A DNA stretch of 37,688 bases, from the NCBI GenBank assembly GCA_019166125.1, contig JAHTBO010000016.1:1-37688 (forward strand). The letters run 5' to 3'. Position 1 is the first letter of the stretch. Each line of letters starts with the position of its first letter. The DNA comes from Alcaligenaceae bacterium CGII-47 (GTDB taxonomy: Bacteria > Pseudomonadota > Gammaproteobacteria > Burkholderiales > Burkholderiaceae_B). Below the pieces are notes generated by a model, which was not told the origin of the DNA, did not search any database, and saw only the letters and a program-made list of their open reading frames with translations. A program made the translations under genes and the position numbers. Of the stretch, positions 30,632 through 37,688 are shown piece by piece.

Positions 30632-31825
30632 ATGTTTAAGCTCAAACCCTTTCAGAAGCTCTTGATGGGTGCGGTACTGGCTGCTGCGGTGCCACTGGTA
30701 TCCGTCGCTCAGGCTAAGGAACCCGTAAAAATCGGCCTCGTTTCGTCCAAGACCGGCGTGTGGTCCGAGCAGGGCGGCGACATCATTCGTGGCGCCATGT
30801 TTGCTATCGAGCAGGCCAATGCCGCCGGCGGCGTGGATGGCCGCAAGGTGGAAGTCGAGCAGGGCGATGACGAGAGCACGCCTGAAGGTGCGCGGCGTGT
30901 GTCCGAGAAGGTCGCGCGTGATGGCTACAATCTGTTGCTCGGTCCCATTGCCTCGTCGGCCTCCTTGGCGATCATGCAAAGTCTTGATCGCTGGGATGCT
31001 GCCTACTTTGGTGTTGCCAGCAAGGCGGACGCAATAACAGGCGAATCGTGTAATGCTCGCGCGTTCCGTACCAATCATTCCGATGCCATGGACATCGCCA
31101 TGATTAACGAGTGGACCAAGTCTATCGAGGGCAAAAAGTTTGCAACCTTGGCTGCAGACTATAACTGGGGCCGTGGTTCATCTGATGCCTTCAAGGCGGC
31201 AATTGAGGCGCAGGGCAAAGAAGTTTCGCTCAGCTTGTTTGCTCCGGTGGGGACGAAGGACTTTTCCCCTTATATCGCACAGTTGAATGCCTCTGATGTA
31301 GACGCTATTTGGGTGGCTGAAGTCGGCCGCGATGCAATTGCCTTCGTTAAACAAGCCAAAGAATTTGGCCTGATTCCCAAGAAGCAATTAATCGGCCACG
31401 CCTTAATCTTGAACTTCATCGTCAAAGCGACTGATGAAGCGCTCGACCAAGTGCAAGGCAATACCGAATATACGCCGGACGTGGATACGGATAAGAACCG
31501 GGCCTTTGTCGCTGCGTGGAAGGCCAAGTTCGACCGCCTGCCTACCGATAATGAAGCCCAGGCGTATAACGCCGCTCAGGTGATCTTCAATGGCGTCAAG
31601 CTCGCCAATAGCGTCAAGCCGCTGGACGTCAGCAAAGCATTGTCGGGTGCCGAGATTGAAACAATCTACGGGCGCGTGACCATGCGCGCAGCCGATCATC
31701 AATTGATGATCCCCAACTATGCAGCGCGCGTGAAAACAGTCGATGGCGTGTTGCGCCCGACCATCGAGCATACCTTCGGGGTTGAAACCATTCCGGCCGC
31801 ATCGCCGCTGTGCAAGATGAAGTAA
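30632..31825 (+). CDS. ABC transporter periplasmic substrate-binding protein (LivJ/LivK-like)
   Basis: A 397-residue type I periplasmic binding protein (Peripla_BP_6 fold). A signal peptide is clear: MFKLKPFQK, a hydrophobic core to about residue 25, and an AQA cleavage site after residue 28. The mature part starts EPVKIGLVSSKTGVWSEQG. The frame is open 27 codons upstream, but AGGAG at 30621-30625 and the signal sequence fix ATG 30632. It delivers the ligand to the LivH/M/G/F-like importer. Ligand specificity is not readable; relatives bind amino acids, amides and aromatic acids. A strong terminator follows. Confidence 0.95.
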   Translation: MFKLKPFQKLLMGAVLAAAVPLVSVAQAKEPVKIGLVSSKTGVWSEQGGDIIRGAMFAIEQANAAGGVDGRKVEVEQGDDESTPEGARRVSEKVARDGYNLLLGPIASSASLAIMQSLDRWDAAYFGVASKADAITGESCNARAFRTNHSDAMDIAMINEWTKSIEGKKFATLAADYNWGRGSSDAFKAAIEAQGKEVSLSLFAPVGTKDFSPYIAQLNASDVDAIWVAEVGRDAIAFVKQAKEFGLIPKKQLIGHALILNFIVKATDEALDQVQGNTEYTPDVDTDKNRAFVAAWKAKFDRLPTDNEAQAYNAAQVIFNGVKLANSVKPLDVSKALSGAEIETIYGRVTMRAADHQLMIPNYAARVKTVDGVLRPTIEHTFGVETIPAASPLCKMK

Positions 31826-31864
31826 GGATGACTGGGGTGATTTAACACCTCTGTCGATGTCTGA

Positions 31865-31910
31865 GTGCTCAAGGCCCGCCGTTGGATGACGGGCCTTGAG
31901 CACTTATTTT
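31865..31910 (+). terminator. Rho-independent terminator ending the right arm
   Basis: A perfect 14-pair stem (31865-31878 with 31890-31903, GTGCTCAAGGCCCG and its complement) with an 11-base loop, followed by TTATTTT. It lies 39 bases after the binding-protein stop and separates the transport operon from the SDR gene at 31975. Confidence 0.93.
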
Positions 31911-31924
31911 GTGTTGTATATAAC
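31896..31924 (+). promoter_or_regulatory. Candidate promoter for SDR 3
   Basis: TTGAGC (31896-31901), 17-base spacer, TATAAC (31919-31924): 4/6 and 5/6 matches to sigma-70 boxes. The -35 box lies within the descending arm of the terminator. It could drive the SDR gene at 31975 independently of the main operon. No copy of the 20749 palindrome is seen here. Confidence 0.45.
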
Positions 31925-31974
31925 AATCACCCTGACCTGAGTGTCTGGCGGGGCGGGGTTGGCGGGAATTTTCT

Positions 31975-32796
31975 ATGAAGCAAAAACCCAGATTACACGC
32001 ATTGGTCACTGGCGCCACGGGTGGGATTGGCCAAGGTATTTGTATGGCGCTTATCGAGCGGGCTCGCAAGGAAGATATGGATATCCATATTACGGCTGCT
32101 GGTTTGCATAAAGGTGAGCGCATTGATGCGCTCGTGGCGAGCTTGCGGGGGGCAGGCAGCGGGGCATCAGGCATTGCCGGTGACGTGACGGATGCGGCCC
32201 AGTGCCGCAGTCTGGTTGACGAAGCGATATCCCTCGGTGGGGATCTGAACGCGCTGGTTTGTGTCGCGGGAGCCTCTATTCCAGGCCGTTTGGCAGATCT
32301 TTCAGTAGCCGATTGGGATCAAACATTCAACCTCAATGCCCGATCGGTGTGGTTGATGGCTCAGGCGGCTCGTGCTTCGCTGCTGCGCACGCGAGGCAGC
32401 ATTACGGCGATCGCATCAATGTCCGGTCTGTTTCCACATCCCGGATATGGCGCGTATTCGCCTGCAAAAGCGGCGCTTGTCATGCTGTGCAAGCAGCTTG
32501 CCCAGGAATGGGGCAGTGATGGCATTCGGACCAATAGTGTCTGCCCTGGCATGATACGCACACCGCTGACCGAGGCCGTCTATCAGGATGAAGAGATGTT
32601 GCAGCAGCGTGCGGCGCTGGTGCCCGTCGGCCGTATCGGTGTTCCCGATGATATTGGCCAAGCTGTCGCGTACTTGGTCGGCGATGGGGCGTCCTATGTC
32701 AACGGCGTAAGCTTGGTCGTCGATGGGGGCGTGTCGGAGCATATGCTGTCCTTGATTCCCGGGCGGCCGCGCAAAGAGGAAGGTCAGCGCCGTTAG
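31975..32796 (+). CDS. Short-chain dehydrogenase/reductase 3
   Basis: A 273-residue classical SDR. Cofactor motif VTGATGGIG (about 11-19), VAGAS at the NNAG position, catalytic Ser in IASMSGLFP, Tyr-Lys in AYSPAKAA, CPGMIRTPL, and a tail MLSLIPGRPRKEE like that of SDR 1. The ribosome-binding site (GGCGGGAA) is moderate. It sits outside the main operon, after the terminator, and converges with the dehydroquinase-like gene. Probable alcohol dehydrogenase of a related step. Confidence 0.91.
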   Translation: MKQKPRLHALVTGATGGIGQGICMALIERARKEDMDIHITAAGLHKGERIDALVASLRGAGSGASGIAGDVTDAAQCRSLVDEAISLGGDLNALVCVAGASIPGRLADLSVADWDQTFNLNARSVWLMAQAARASLLRTRGSITAIASMSGLFPHPGYGAYSPAKAALVMLCKQLAQEWGSDGIRTNSVCPGMIRTPLTEAVYQDEEMLQQRAALVPVGRIGVPDDIGQAVAYLVGDGASYVNGVSLVVDGGVSEHMLSLIPGRPRKEEGQRR

Positions 32797-32842
32797 CATC
32801 AGGTTCCTATTTTTATCTTTGTAGGCGCCGTTTCATGACAGA

Positions 32843-33283
32843 TCATTTGGCCCGAATCGCCGATACGGCGGCACGTAGTGCCAGCAGATAGCTGTCCACG
32901 CCAAACCCGCAAATTTGACCCATTGCGATGTCAGCGAACACAGAATGATGGCGGAACGCCTCGCGAGCGTGGATATTGGACATATGTAGCTCAACGATCG
33001 GTACGGCCAGAATCGCGAGCGCATCACGTAAGCCGTAGCTGTAATGTGTCCAGGCGCCTGCATTGATCAGCACCGCATCGACCTCGTCCTGATAGGCTTG
33101 GTGGATGCGTGCGCACATGGCACCCTCGCAATTGGTCTGATAGCTCTCGATCTCTACGCCTAGCTCTTGGCCCAGAGCCTGGAGCTGGGTATCAATTTGC
33201 TCGAGTGTGATCGTGCCATACTGTTTGGGGTCCCGCTTGCCAAACATATTGTGGTTAATGCCGTGGAGCATGAGGATTTTCAT
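32843..33283 (-). CDS. Type II 3-dehydroquinate dehydratase-like protein (AroQ family)
   Basis: A 146-residue protein of AroQ family length. Active-site positions retained: Asn10 (GINHN), Arg17 (KRDP), Tyr22 (QYG), Asn74 (LINAGA), His105 and Arg111 (SNIHAREAFRHHS). Variations from the usual sequence: GPNLN is GINHN, NPGA is NAGA, and NHEG is NCEG. Dehydration of 3-dehydroquinate or of a similar ring is plausible. A longer frame begins 21 codons upstream, but ATG 33283 opens on the conserved strand and has AGGAC upstream. Its position beside a catabolic block, not next to accB-accC, argues for a catabolic rather than biosynthetic role. Confidence 0.92.
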   Translation of the reverse strand: MKILMLHGINHNMFGKRDPKQYGTITLEQIDTQLQALGQELGVEIESYQTNCEGAMCARIHQAYQDEVDAVLINAGAWTHYSYGLRDALAILAVPIVELHMSNIHAREAFRHHSVFADIAMGQICGFGVDSYLLALRAAVSAIRAK

Positions 33284-33360
33284 GAGACGTCCTGTCTGTC
33301 GATCATAGGAGGCCGACGGGATCGCAGCCGCTGTCAGGCTTATCATACTGGATATGGCGC

Positions 33361-33389
33361 TTGTCTTCGACTTTCGCCTGTGCTAATAT
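33361..33389 (+). promoter_or_regulatory. Candidate promoter of the str operon
   Basis: TTGTCT (33361-33366), 17-base spacer, TAATAT (33384-33389) preceded by TGC, an extended -10. Transcription would start near 33396 and give a leader of about 230 bases before rpsL. Confidence 0.55.
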
Positions 33390-33422
33390 GCCTGGCTTAC
33401 CAAACATCATGATCGCACCCGT

Positions 33423-33456
33423 GCCTTCGTGGTGCTAGGCCCCAACGAGGCTTTTT
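33423..33456 (+). terminator. Terminator-like hairpin in the rpsL leader
   Basis: GCCT-CGT (33423-33426 and 33428-33430, one bulged T at 33427) pairs with ACGAGGC (33445-33451), followed by TTTTT (33452-33456). It lies about 30 bases after the predicted str transcription start, so it could act as an attenuator. The stem is short (7 pairs), so this is tentative. Confidence 0.4.
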
Positions 33457-33626
33457 AACAAAGCTTTCAGGGGATACCAGAAATCCAGGGGTTTTGAAGT
33501 CGGCAGCTCGTGTTGTCGATTTCGCCCTTTGTGCAAGACCCGCTCTTTACGTTATTCGTTTCAGGCGGATTTTGTGCAAATCGCTTGAAAAATCAGTACG
33601 CAAGTACAAAGGATGCGTAAAAGGTC

Positions 33627-34001
33627 ATGCCTACCATTAGTCAACTCGTGCGTAAGCCGCGCGCAGTCAGCCGCGAAAACAGCAAGAGCCCAGCTCTTGA
33701 GAACTGCCCCCAGCGTCGTGGGGTTTGCACTCGTGTCTATACCACTACCCCCAAAAAGCCGAACTCGGCCTTGCGTAAGGTCGCCAAGGTGCGCCTGACT
33801 AACGGTTACGAAGTCATTTCGTACATCGGCGGTGAAGGCCACAATCTGCAAGAGCACTCGGTCGTGCTGGTGCGCGGTGGTCGTGTTAAGGACTTGCCGG
33901 GTGTGCGTTATCACATTGTCCGTGGCTCTCTGGATCTTCAGGGTGTTAAGGACCGCAAACAGTCCCGTTCTAAGTACGGTGCTAAGCGCCCCAAGAAATA
34001 A
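33627..34001 (+). CDS. rpsL: 30S ribosomal protein S12
   Basis: A 124-residue S12 at the decoding centre. The invariant [11 protein letters not shown] is at 41-51 and [15 protein letters not shown] at 82-96. Lys43 and Lys88, the classical streptomycin-resistance positions, are wild type, so this gene predicts sensitivity. AAGG lies unusually close (2 bases) to the ATG and a second AAAGGA is 13 bases away, so the ribosome-binding site is not ideal. First gene of the str operon. Confidence 0.98.
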   Translation: MPTISQLVRKPRAVSRENSKSPALENCPQRRGVCTRVYTTTPKKPNSALRKVAKVRLTNGYEVISYIGGEGHNLQEHSVVLVRGGRVKDLPGVRYHIVRGSLDLQGVKDRKQSRSKYGAKRPKK

Positions 34002-34132
34002 ATCCGTTCTGCCCAGCCAGTTCGCTGGTTTAAAACGTGCAGCTGCACTGGTTTGCAGCATGTAAGTAGCCTCCCGTCTGGGTGGCTGTGGCCGCATTAG
34101 CGGTACAACTGAATCGTCACAAGGAAGTTAAT
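34002..34132 (+). promoter_or_regulatory. rpsL-rpsG intercistronic region, possible S7 site
   Basis: These 131 bases contain small stems CCAGC/GCTGG (34016-34030 area) and GCTGCA/TGCAGC (34042-34047 with 34054-34059), and end with AAGGAAG (34120-34126), the rpsG ribosome-binding site. In E. coli, S7 binds between rpsL and rpsG to control the operon; this region is the positional counterpart. I did not identify the binding motif. Confidence 0.3.
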
Positions 34133-34603
34133 ATGCCTCGCCGTCGCGAAGTCCCCAAACGTGAAATCCTCCCCGATCCCAAGTTCGGTAGCATTGAACT
34201 GGCCAAATTCATGAACGTCGTCATGCTCTCCGGCAAAAAAGCCGTTGCAGAGCGCATCATCTATGGCGCATTCGACCAGATCCAGTCCAAGACGGGCAAA
34301 GATCCGATCGAGGTGTTCAATCTTGCGATTACCAACATCAAGCCCGTCGTTGAGGTCAAGAGCCGTCGGGTCGGTGGTGCGAACTATCAGGTGCCAGTCG
34401 AAGTGCGCCCCGTGCGCCGCCTGGCTCTGGCCATGCGCTGGCTGCGTGAAGCCGCCAAAAAGCGTGGTGAAAAATCGATGGATCTGCGCCTGGCCGGCGA
34501 GTTGCTCGACGCCTCCGAAGGCCGGGGCGGCGCAATGAAAAAGCGTGAGGATACCCACAAGATGGCCGAAGCCAATAAGGCGTTTAGCCACTTCCGTTGG
34601 TAA
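34133..34603 (+). CDS. rpsG: 30S ribosomal protein S7
   Basis: A 156-residue S7, the primary binder of the 16S rRNA 3' domain. [20 protein letters not shown] is the standard N-terminus, [11 protein letters not shown] and RALA-like RLALAMRWL follow, and the C-terminus is NKAFSHFRW. The frame extends upstream to a GTG, but AAGGAAG 6 bases before ATG 34133 and the family length decide the start. fusA follows 18 bases later. Confidence 0.98.
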   Translation: MPRRREVPKREILPDPKFGSIELAKFMNVVMLSGKKAVAERIIYGAFDQIQSKTGKDPIEVFNLAITNIKPVVEVKSRRVGGANYQVPVEVRPVRRLALAMRWLREAAKKRGEKSMDLRLAGELLDASEGRGGAMKKREDTHKMAEANKAFSHFRW

Positions 34604-34621
34604 CACTAGGAAATACACATT

Positions 34622-36724
34622 ATGTCCCGCAAAACCCCCATCCAGCGCTATCGCAATATTGGTATCTCTGCGCACATTGACGCAGGTAAGACCACGACGA
34701 CCGAGCGCATTCTGTTTTATACCGGCGTCAATCACAAAATTGGCGAAACCCATGAAGGTTCGGCCACCATGGACTGGATGGAACAGGAGCAGGAGCGTGG
34801 TATTACCATCACGTCCGCAGCGACTACCGCGTTCTGGAGCGGTATGGAGCACCAGTACCAGGAACACCGCATCAACATCATTGACACCCCGGGACACGTT
34901 GACTTCACCATCGAGGTCGAGCGTTCCATGCGTGTGCTCGACGGTGCCTGCATGGTGTACTGCGCCGTGGGTGGTGTGCAACCCCAGTCCGAGACAGTAT
35001 GGCGTCAGGCCAATAAGTATGGCGTGCCCCGCCTGGCCTTCGTCAACAAAATGGACCGCACTGGCGCCAACTTCTTTAAGGTCTATGACCAGCTCAAGCT
35101 GCGTCTGAAGGCCCATCCTGTGCCGATCGTTATTCCGATTGGTGCCGAGGACAGCTTTAAGGGGGTCGTTGACCTCACCAAGATGAAAGGCATTATCTGG
35201 GATGAAGCTTCCCAGGGGACGAAGTTCGAGTACATCGATATCCCTGCGGATCTCGTCGATATCGCGAACGAGTGGCACGAAAAGCTCGTTGAATCAGCAG
35301 CCGAGGCCAACGAGGAGTTGATGAACAAGTACCTCGAGACCGGCTCGCTCACTGAGGCCGAAATCGACCAAGGTATTCGTCTACGCACGATCGCCTGCGA
35401 AATTCAGCCGATGCTATGCGGTACCGCCTTTAAGAACAAAGGCGTGCAACGCATGCTCGATGCCGTTATCGACTACCTGCCCTCACCTGTTGATATTCCT
35501 GATGTCGAAGGGATTGATGATCGGGGTAACACGGTCACGCGGGCCGCTGACGATAACGCCAAGCTGTCTGCGCTTGCATTTAAGCTCATGACTGACCCGT
35601 TTGTGGGACAGCTGACGTTTATCCGCGTGTATTCAGGTGTTCTGCGTTCAGGCGATACGATTTACAACCCGATCAAGGGCAAAAAAGAACGTGTTGGTCG
35701 TATTTTGCAGATGCATGCGAATAACCGTGCCGAAATCAAGGAAGTGATCGCTGGCGACATCGCAGCGGTCGTAGGCCTGAAGGACGTCACGACGGGCGAG
35801 ACGCTGTGCGATATGGGCGACCATATCGAACTCGAGCGCATGATTTTCCCCGAGCCCGTCATCTCGCAGGCCGTCGAACCCAAGTCCAAGGCCGACCAAG
35901 AGCGTATGGGTATTGCGCTACAACGCCTGGCACAAGAGGATCCGTCCTTCCGTGTACACAGTGACGAGGAATCCGGCCAGACGATTATCTCGGGTATGGG
36001 CGAACTGCACCTCGAGGTCTTGGTCGACCGCATGCGTCGTGAATTTAACGTCGAAGCCAACGTAGGCAAGCCTCAGGTGGCTTATCGCGAGACAATTCGC
36101 AAAACCTGCGAAGAAATCGAAGGTAAGTTCGTCAAGCAATCCGGTGGCCGGGGTCAGTACGGTCACGTCGTGCTCAAGCTCGAGCCCTTGCCTGCTGGCG
36201 GTGGTTACGAGTTTGTGGATGCCATCAAGGGTGGCGTGGTGCCGCGTGAATATATTCCTGCCGTCGACAAGGGGATCCAAGATACCTTGCCTGCTGGTGT
36301 GGTGGCGGGTTACCCGGTTGTGGACGTCAAGGTCACGTTGTTCTTCGGCTCGTACCACGACGTTGACTCCAACGAGAATGCATTCCGCATGGCGGCATCC
36401 ATGGCCTTCAAGGACGGCATGCGCAAGGCTAACCCTGTGCTGCTCGAACCCATGATGGCTGTCGAAGTCGAGACACCCGAGGATTATGCTGGTAACGTGA
36501 TGGGCGATTTGTCCTCACGTCGTGGCATGGTCCAAGGGATGGACGACATTCCGGGCGGCGGCAAGACCATCAAGGCCGAGGTTCCCTTGGCTGAGATGTT
36601 CGGTTATTCCACCAGTCTGCGTTCACAGACCCAAGGTCGTGCAACGTATACGATGGAATTCAAGCAATATTCCGAGGCGCCGCGTAACGTCGCCGACGAA
36701 GTTATCGCAGCACGCGGCAAATAA
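34622..36724 (+). CDS. fusA: Elongation factor G
   Basis: A 700-residue EF-G, the translocation GTPase. Domain order is normal. G1 [14 protein letters not shown] is at about 17-30, the switch region [12 protein letters not shown]3 DTPGHVDF, G4 NKMDRTGAN, and domain IV has GGRGQYGHV at about 510. The C-terminal domain has [19 protein letters not shown]. Length matches betaproteobacterial EF-G. It is the third str gene. Confidence 0.98.
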   Translation: MSRKTPIQRYRNIGISAHIDAGKTTTTERILFYTGVNHKIGETHEGSATMDWMEQEQERGITITSAATTAFWSGMEHQYQEHRINIIDTPGHVDFTIEVERSMRVLDGACMVYCAVGGVQPQSETVWRQANKYGVPRLAFVNKMDRTGANFFKVYDQLKLRLKAHPVPIVIPIGAEDSFKGVVDLTKMKGIIWDEASQGTKFEYIDIPADLVDIANEWHEKLVESAAEANEELMNKYLETGSLTEAEIDQGIRLRTIACEIQPMLCGTAFKNKGVQRMLDAVIDYLPSPVDIPDVEGIDDRGNTVTRAADDNAKLSALAFKLMTDPFVGQLTFIRVYSGVLRSGDTIYNPIKGKKERVGRILQMHANNRAEIKEVIAGDIAAVVGLKDVTTGETLCDMGDHIELERMIFPEPVISQAVEPKSKADQERMGIALQRLAQEDPSFRVHSDEESGQTIISGMGELHLEVLVDRMRREFNVEANVGKPQVAYRETIRKTCEEIEGKFVKQSGGRGQYGHVVLKLEPLPAGGGYEFVDAIKGGVVPREYIPAVDKGIQDTLPAGVVAGYPVVDVKVTLFFGSYHDVDSNENAFRMAASMAFKDGMRKANPVLLEPMMAVEVETPEDYAGNVMGDLSSRRGMVQGMDDIPGGGKTIKAEVPLAEMFGYSTSLRSQTQGRATYTMEFKQYSEAPRNVADEVIAARGK

Positions 36725-36730
36725 CATGAT

Positions 36731-36784
36731 CCGCCCTCCCCATCGGGAAGGGCGGAGACCATACTTATTCATTTCCTAGGAAAT
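36731..36784 (+). other. Hairpin and palindrome between fusA and tuf
   Basis: An 11-pair GC-rich stem with one C-A mismatch (36731-36741 with 36745-36755, loop ATC) starts 6 bases after the fusA stop. No T-run follows, so it is more likely a processing or stability element than a terminator. The 14-base perfect palindrome ATTTCCTAGGAAAT (36771-36784) follows, ending 14 bases before the tuf ATG. Confidence 0.55.
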
Positions 36785-36798
36785 TTACGGGATTTATC

Positions 36799-37688
36799 AT
36801 GGCAAAAGGCAAGTTTGAACGGACCAAACCGCACGTCAACGTAGGGACGATTGGACACGTTGACCACGGCAAGACCACGCTTACGGCGGCGATCACGACC
36901 GTTCTGGCGACGGCATTTGGCGGCGAAGCCAAGGGCTACGCACAGATTGACGCGGCGCCCGAAGAGAAGGCACGTGGGATTACCATTAATACCTCGCACG
37001 TCGAGTACGAAACAGCGGCGCGCCACTACGCGCACGTTGACTGCCCGGGGCACGCTGACTACATCAAGAACATGATCACGGGTGCTGCACAGATGGACGG
37101 TGCGATCCTGGTGGTGTCGGCCGCAGACGGCCCTATGCCCCAGACACGCGAGCACATTTTGCTTAGCCGTCAGGTGGGCGTGCCGTACATCATCGTGTTC
37201 CTGAACAAGGCCGACATGGTTGATGATGCCGAGTTGCTGGAATTAGTCGAGATGGAAGTGCGCGAGCTGCTCACCAAGTACGACTTTCCGGGCGACGATA
37301 CGCCGATCATCACGGGCTCGGCCAAGCTCGCCTTAGAGGGCGACGAAGGCCCGCTGGGCAAGCCTGCCATCCTTAAGTTGGCAGAGGCCTTGGACAGCTA
37401 CATCCCCACGCCAGAGCGCGCGGTCGATGGTGCGTTCCTGATGCCGGTCGAGGACGTGTTCTCGATCTCGGGTCGCGGCACGGTAGTGACGGGTCGTGTC
37501 GAGCGTGGCATTGTGAAGGTTGGCGAAGAAATCGAGATTGTCGGGATTCACGACACGGTCAAGACCACCTGCACGGGTGTGGAGATGTTCCGCAAGCTGC
37601 TCGACCAAGGTCAGGCGGGGGACAACGTTGGGATTCTGTTGCGCGGCACCAAGCGCGAGGACGTCGAGCGTGGTCAGGTCTTGGCCAA
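36799..37688 (+). CDS. tuf: Elongation factor Tu, 5' part of gene
   Basis: The first 296 codons of EF-Tu, running off the right edge. [27 protein letters not shown] contains G1, [14 protein letters not shown] is switch [13 protein letters not shown] is G3, and NKADM is G4. It is the str-operon copy (tufA position), after fusA. Its last 188 visible bases equal the start of the other tuf copy. Confidence 0.98.
   Translation, partial: MAKGKFERTKPHVNVGTIGHVDHGKTTLTAAITTVLATAFGGEAKGYAQIDAAPEEKARGITINTSHVEYETAARHYAHVDCPGHADYIKNMITGAAQMDGAILVVSAADGPMPQTREHILLSRQVGVPYIIVFLNKADMVDDAELLELVEMEVRELLTKYDFPGDDTPIITGSAKLALEGDEGPLGKPAILKLAEALDSYIPTPERAVDGAFLMPVEDVFSISGRGTVVTGRVERGIVKVGEEIEIVGIHDTVKTTCTGVEMFRKLLDQGQAGDNVGILLRGTKREDVERGQVLA
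37501..37688 (+). repeat. tuf direct repeat, right copy (188 bp)
   Basis: Identical to bases 7-194. Together the two copies bracket the whole window. Confidence 0.97.

Larger units (their letters stand above)
33284..33626. other. 343-base intergenic region between aroQ-like gene and rpsL
   Basis: It holds the divergent start of the AroQ-like gene and the str operon leader. On the minus strand TATGAT (33347-33342) is a possible -10 for the AroQ-like gene with no good -35. On the plus strand are the str promoter at 33361-33389 and a hairpin at 33423-33456. The rest, 33457-33626, is leader with no gene that I can support. It is the right border of the catabolic block. Confidence 0.7.

Noticed and set aside
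12647-33283. Reading the block as a mobile genomic island with attachment sites
   Set aside because: I saw no integrase, transposase, relaxase or flanking direct repeat; the only tRNA is 12 kb away on the far side of rpoBC.
34097-35278. A 393-codon open frame on the minus strand across rpsG and fusA
   Set aside because: It lies entirely antisense to two certain genes. It reflects the codon bias of those genes and has no recognisable domain or ribosome-binding site.

Overview
The window looks like chromosomal DNA of a betaproteobacterium. An Alcaligenaceae-type Burkholderiales is my inference, from the tuf / tRNA-Trp / secE / nusG / rplKAJL / rpoBC gene order, a 1370-residue RpoB and the sequence character of L10, S12 and EF-G. 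Both ends lie inside copies of tuf. Bases 7-194 and 37501-37688 are identical, so the window is the stretch between two tuf genes and was probably bounded by that repeat during assembly.

Layout. 1-12.6 kb: 3' end of tuf, tRNA-Trp, secE, nusG, rplK, rplA, an L10-type leader, rplJ, rplL, a terminator-like attenuator, then rpoB and rpoC, closed by a bidirectional UUCG-loop terminator. 12.6-33.3 kb: a catabolic and transport block of 20 genes with no integrase, transposase or att-like repeat. 33.3-37.7 kb: the str operon (rpsL, rpsG, fusA, tuf), with its own promoter and a hairpin in its leader.

The central block has two divergent arms that start at one control point near 20.75 kb. The left arm (minus strand) encodes a Gfo/Idh/MocA oxidoreductase, an IclR regulator, a KstD-like flavoprotein, a two-domain NIPSNAP protein, a xylose-isomerase-like TIM-barrel protein, an acyl-CoA dehydrogenase and a CoA-transferase. 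The right arm (plus strand) encodes a shikimate-dehydrogenase-like protein, two more KstD-like flavoproteins, a single-domain NIPSNAP protein, two SDR dehydrogenases and a complete five-gene Liv-type ABC importer. A strong terminator follows, then a third SDR gene and a convergent type II dehydroquinase-like gene.

The control point is striking. Two promoters, each TTGAAC-17-TAGAAT, are interlocked on opposite strands, and their -35 boxes are the arms of the palindrome TTGAACG-T-CGTTCAA. One protein bound there, most simply the IclR regulator encoded in the left arm, would switch both arms together.

Proposed job (inference): uptake by the Liv-type importer of an alicyclic, hydroxylated ring acid related to quinate or shikimate. 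The AroE-like, Gfo/Idh and SDR proteins would oxidise alcohols, the AroQ-like and TIM-barrel proteins would dehydrate or isomerise the ring, and three KstD-type flavoenzymes would desaturate ring ketones toward an aromatic or dienone product. The CoA-transferase and acyl-CoA dehydrogenase would handle CoA thioesters. The AroE-like and AroQ-like proteins keep catalytic residues but have changed substrate-contact positions, so the true substrate is probably not shikimate or dehydroquinate. I do not recognise this exact set of genes as a characterised pathway.
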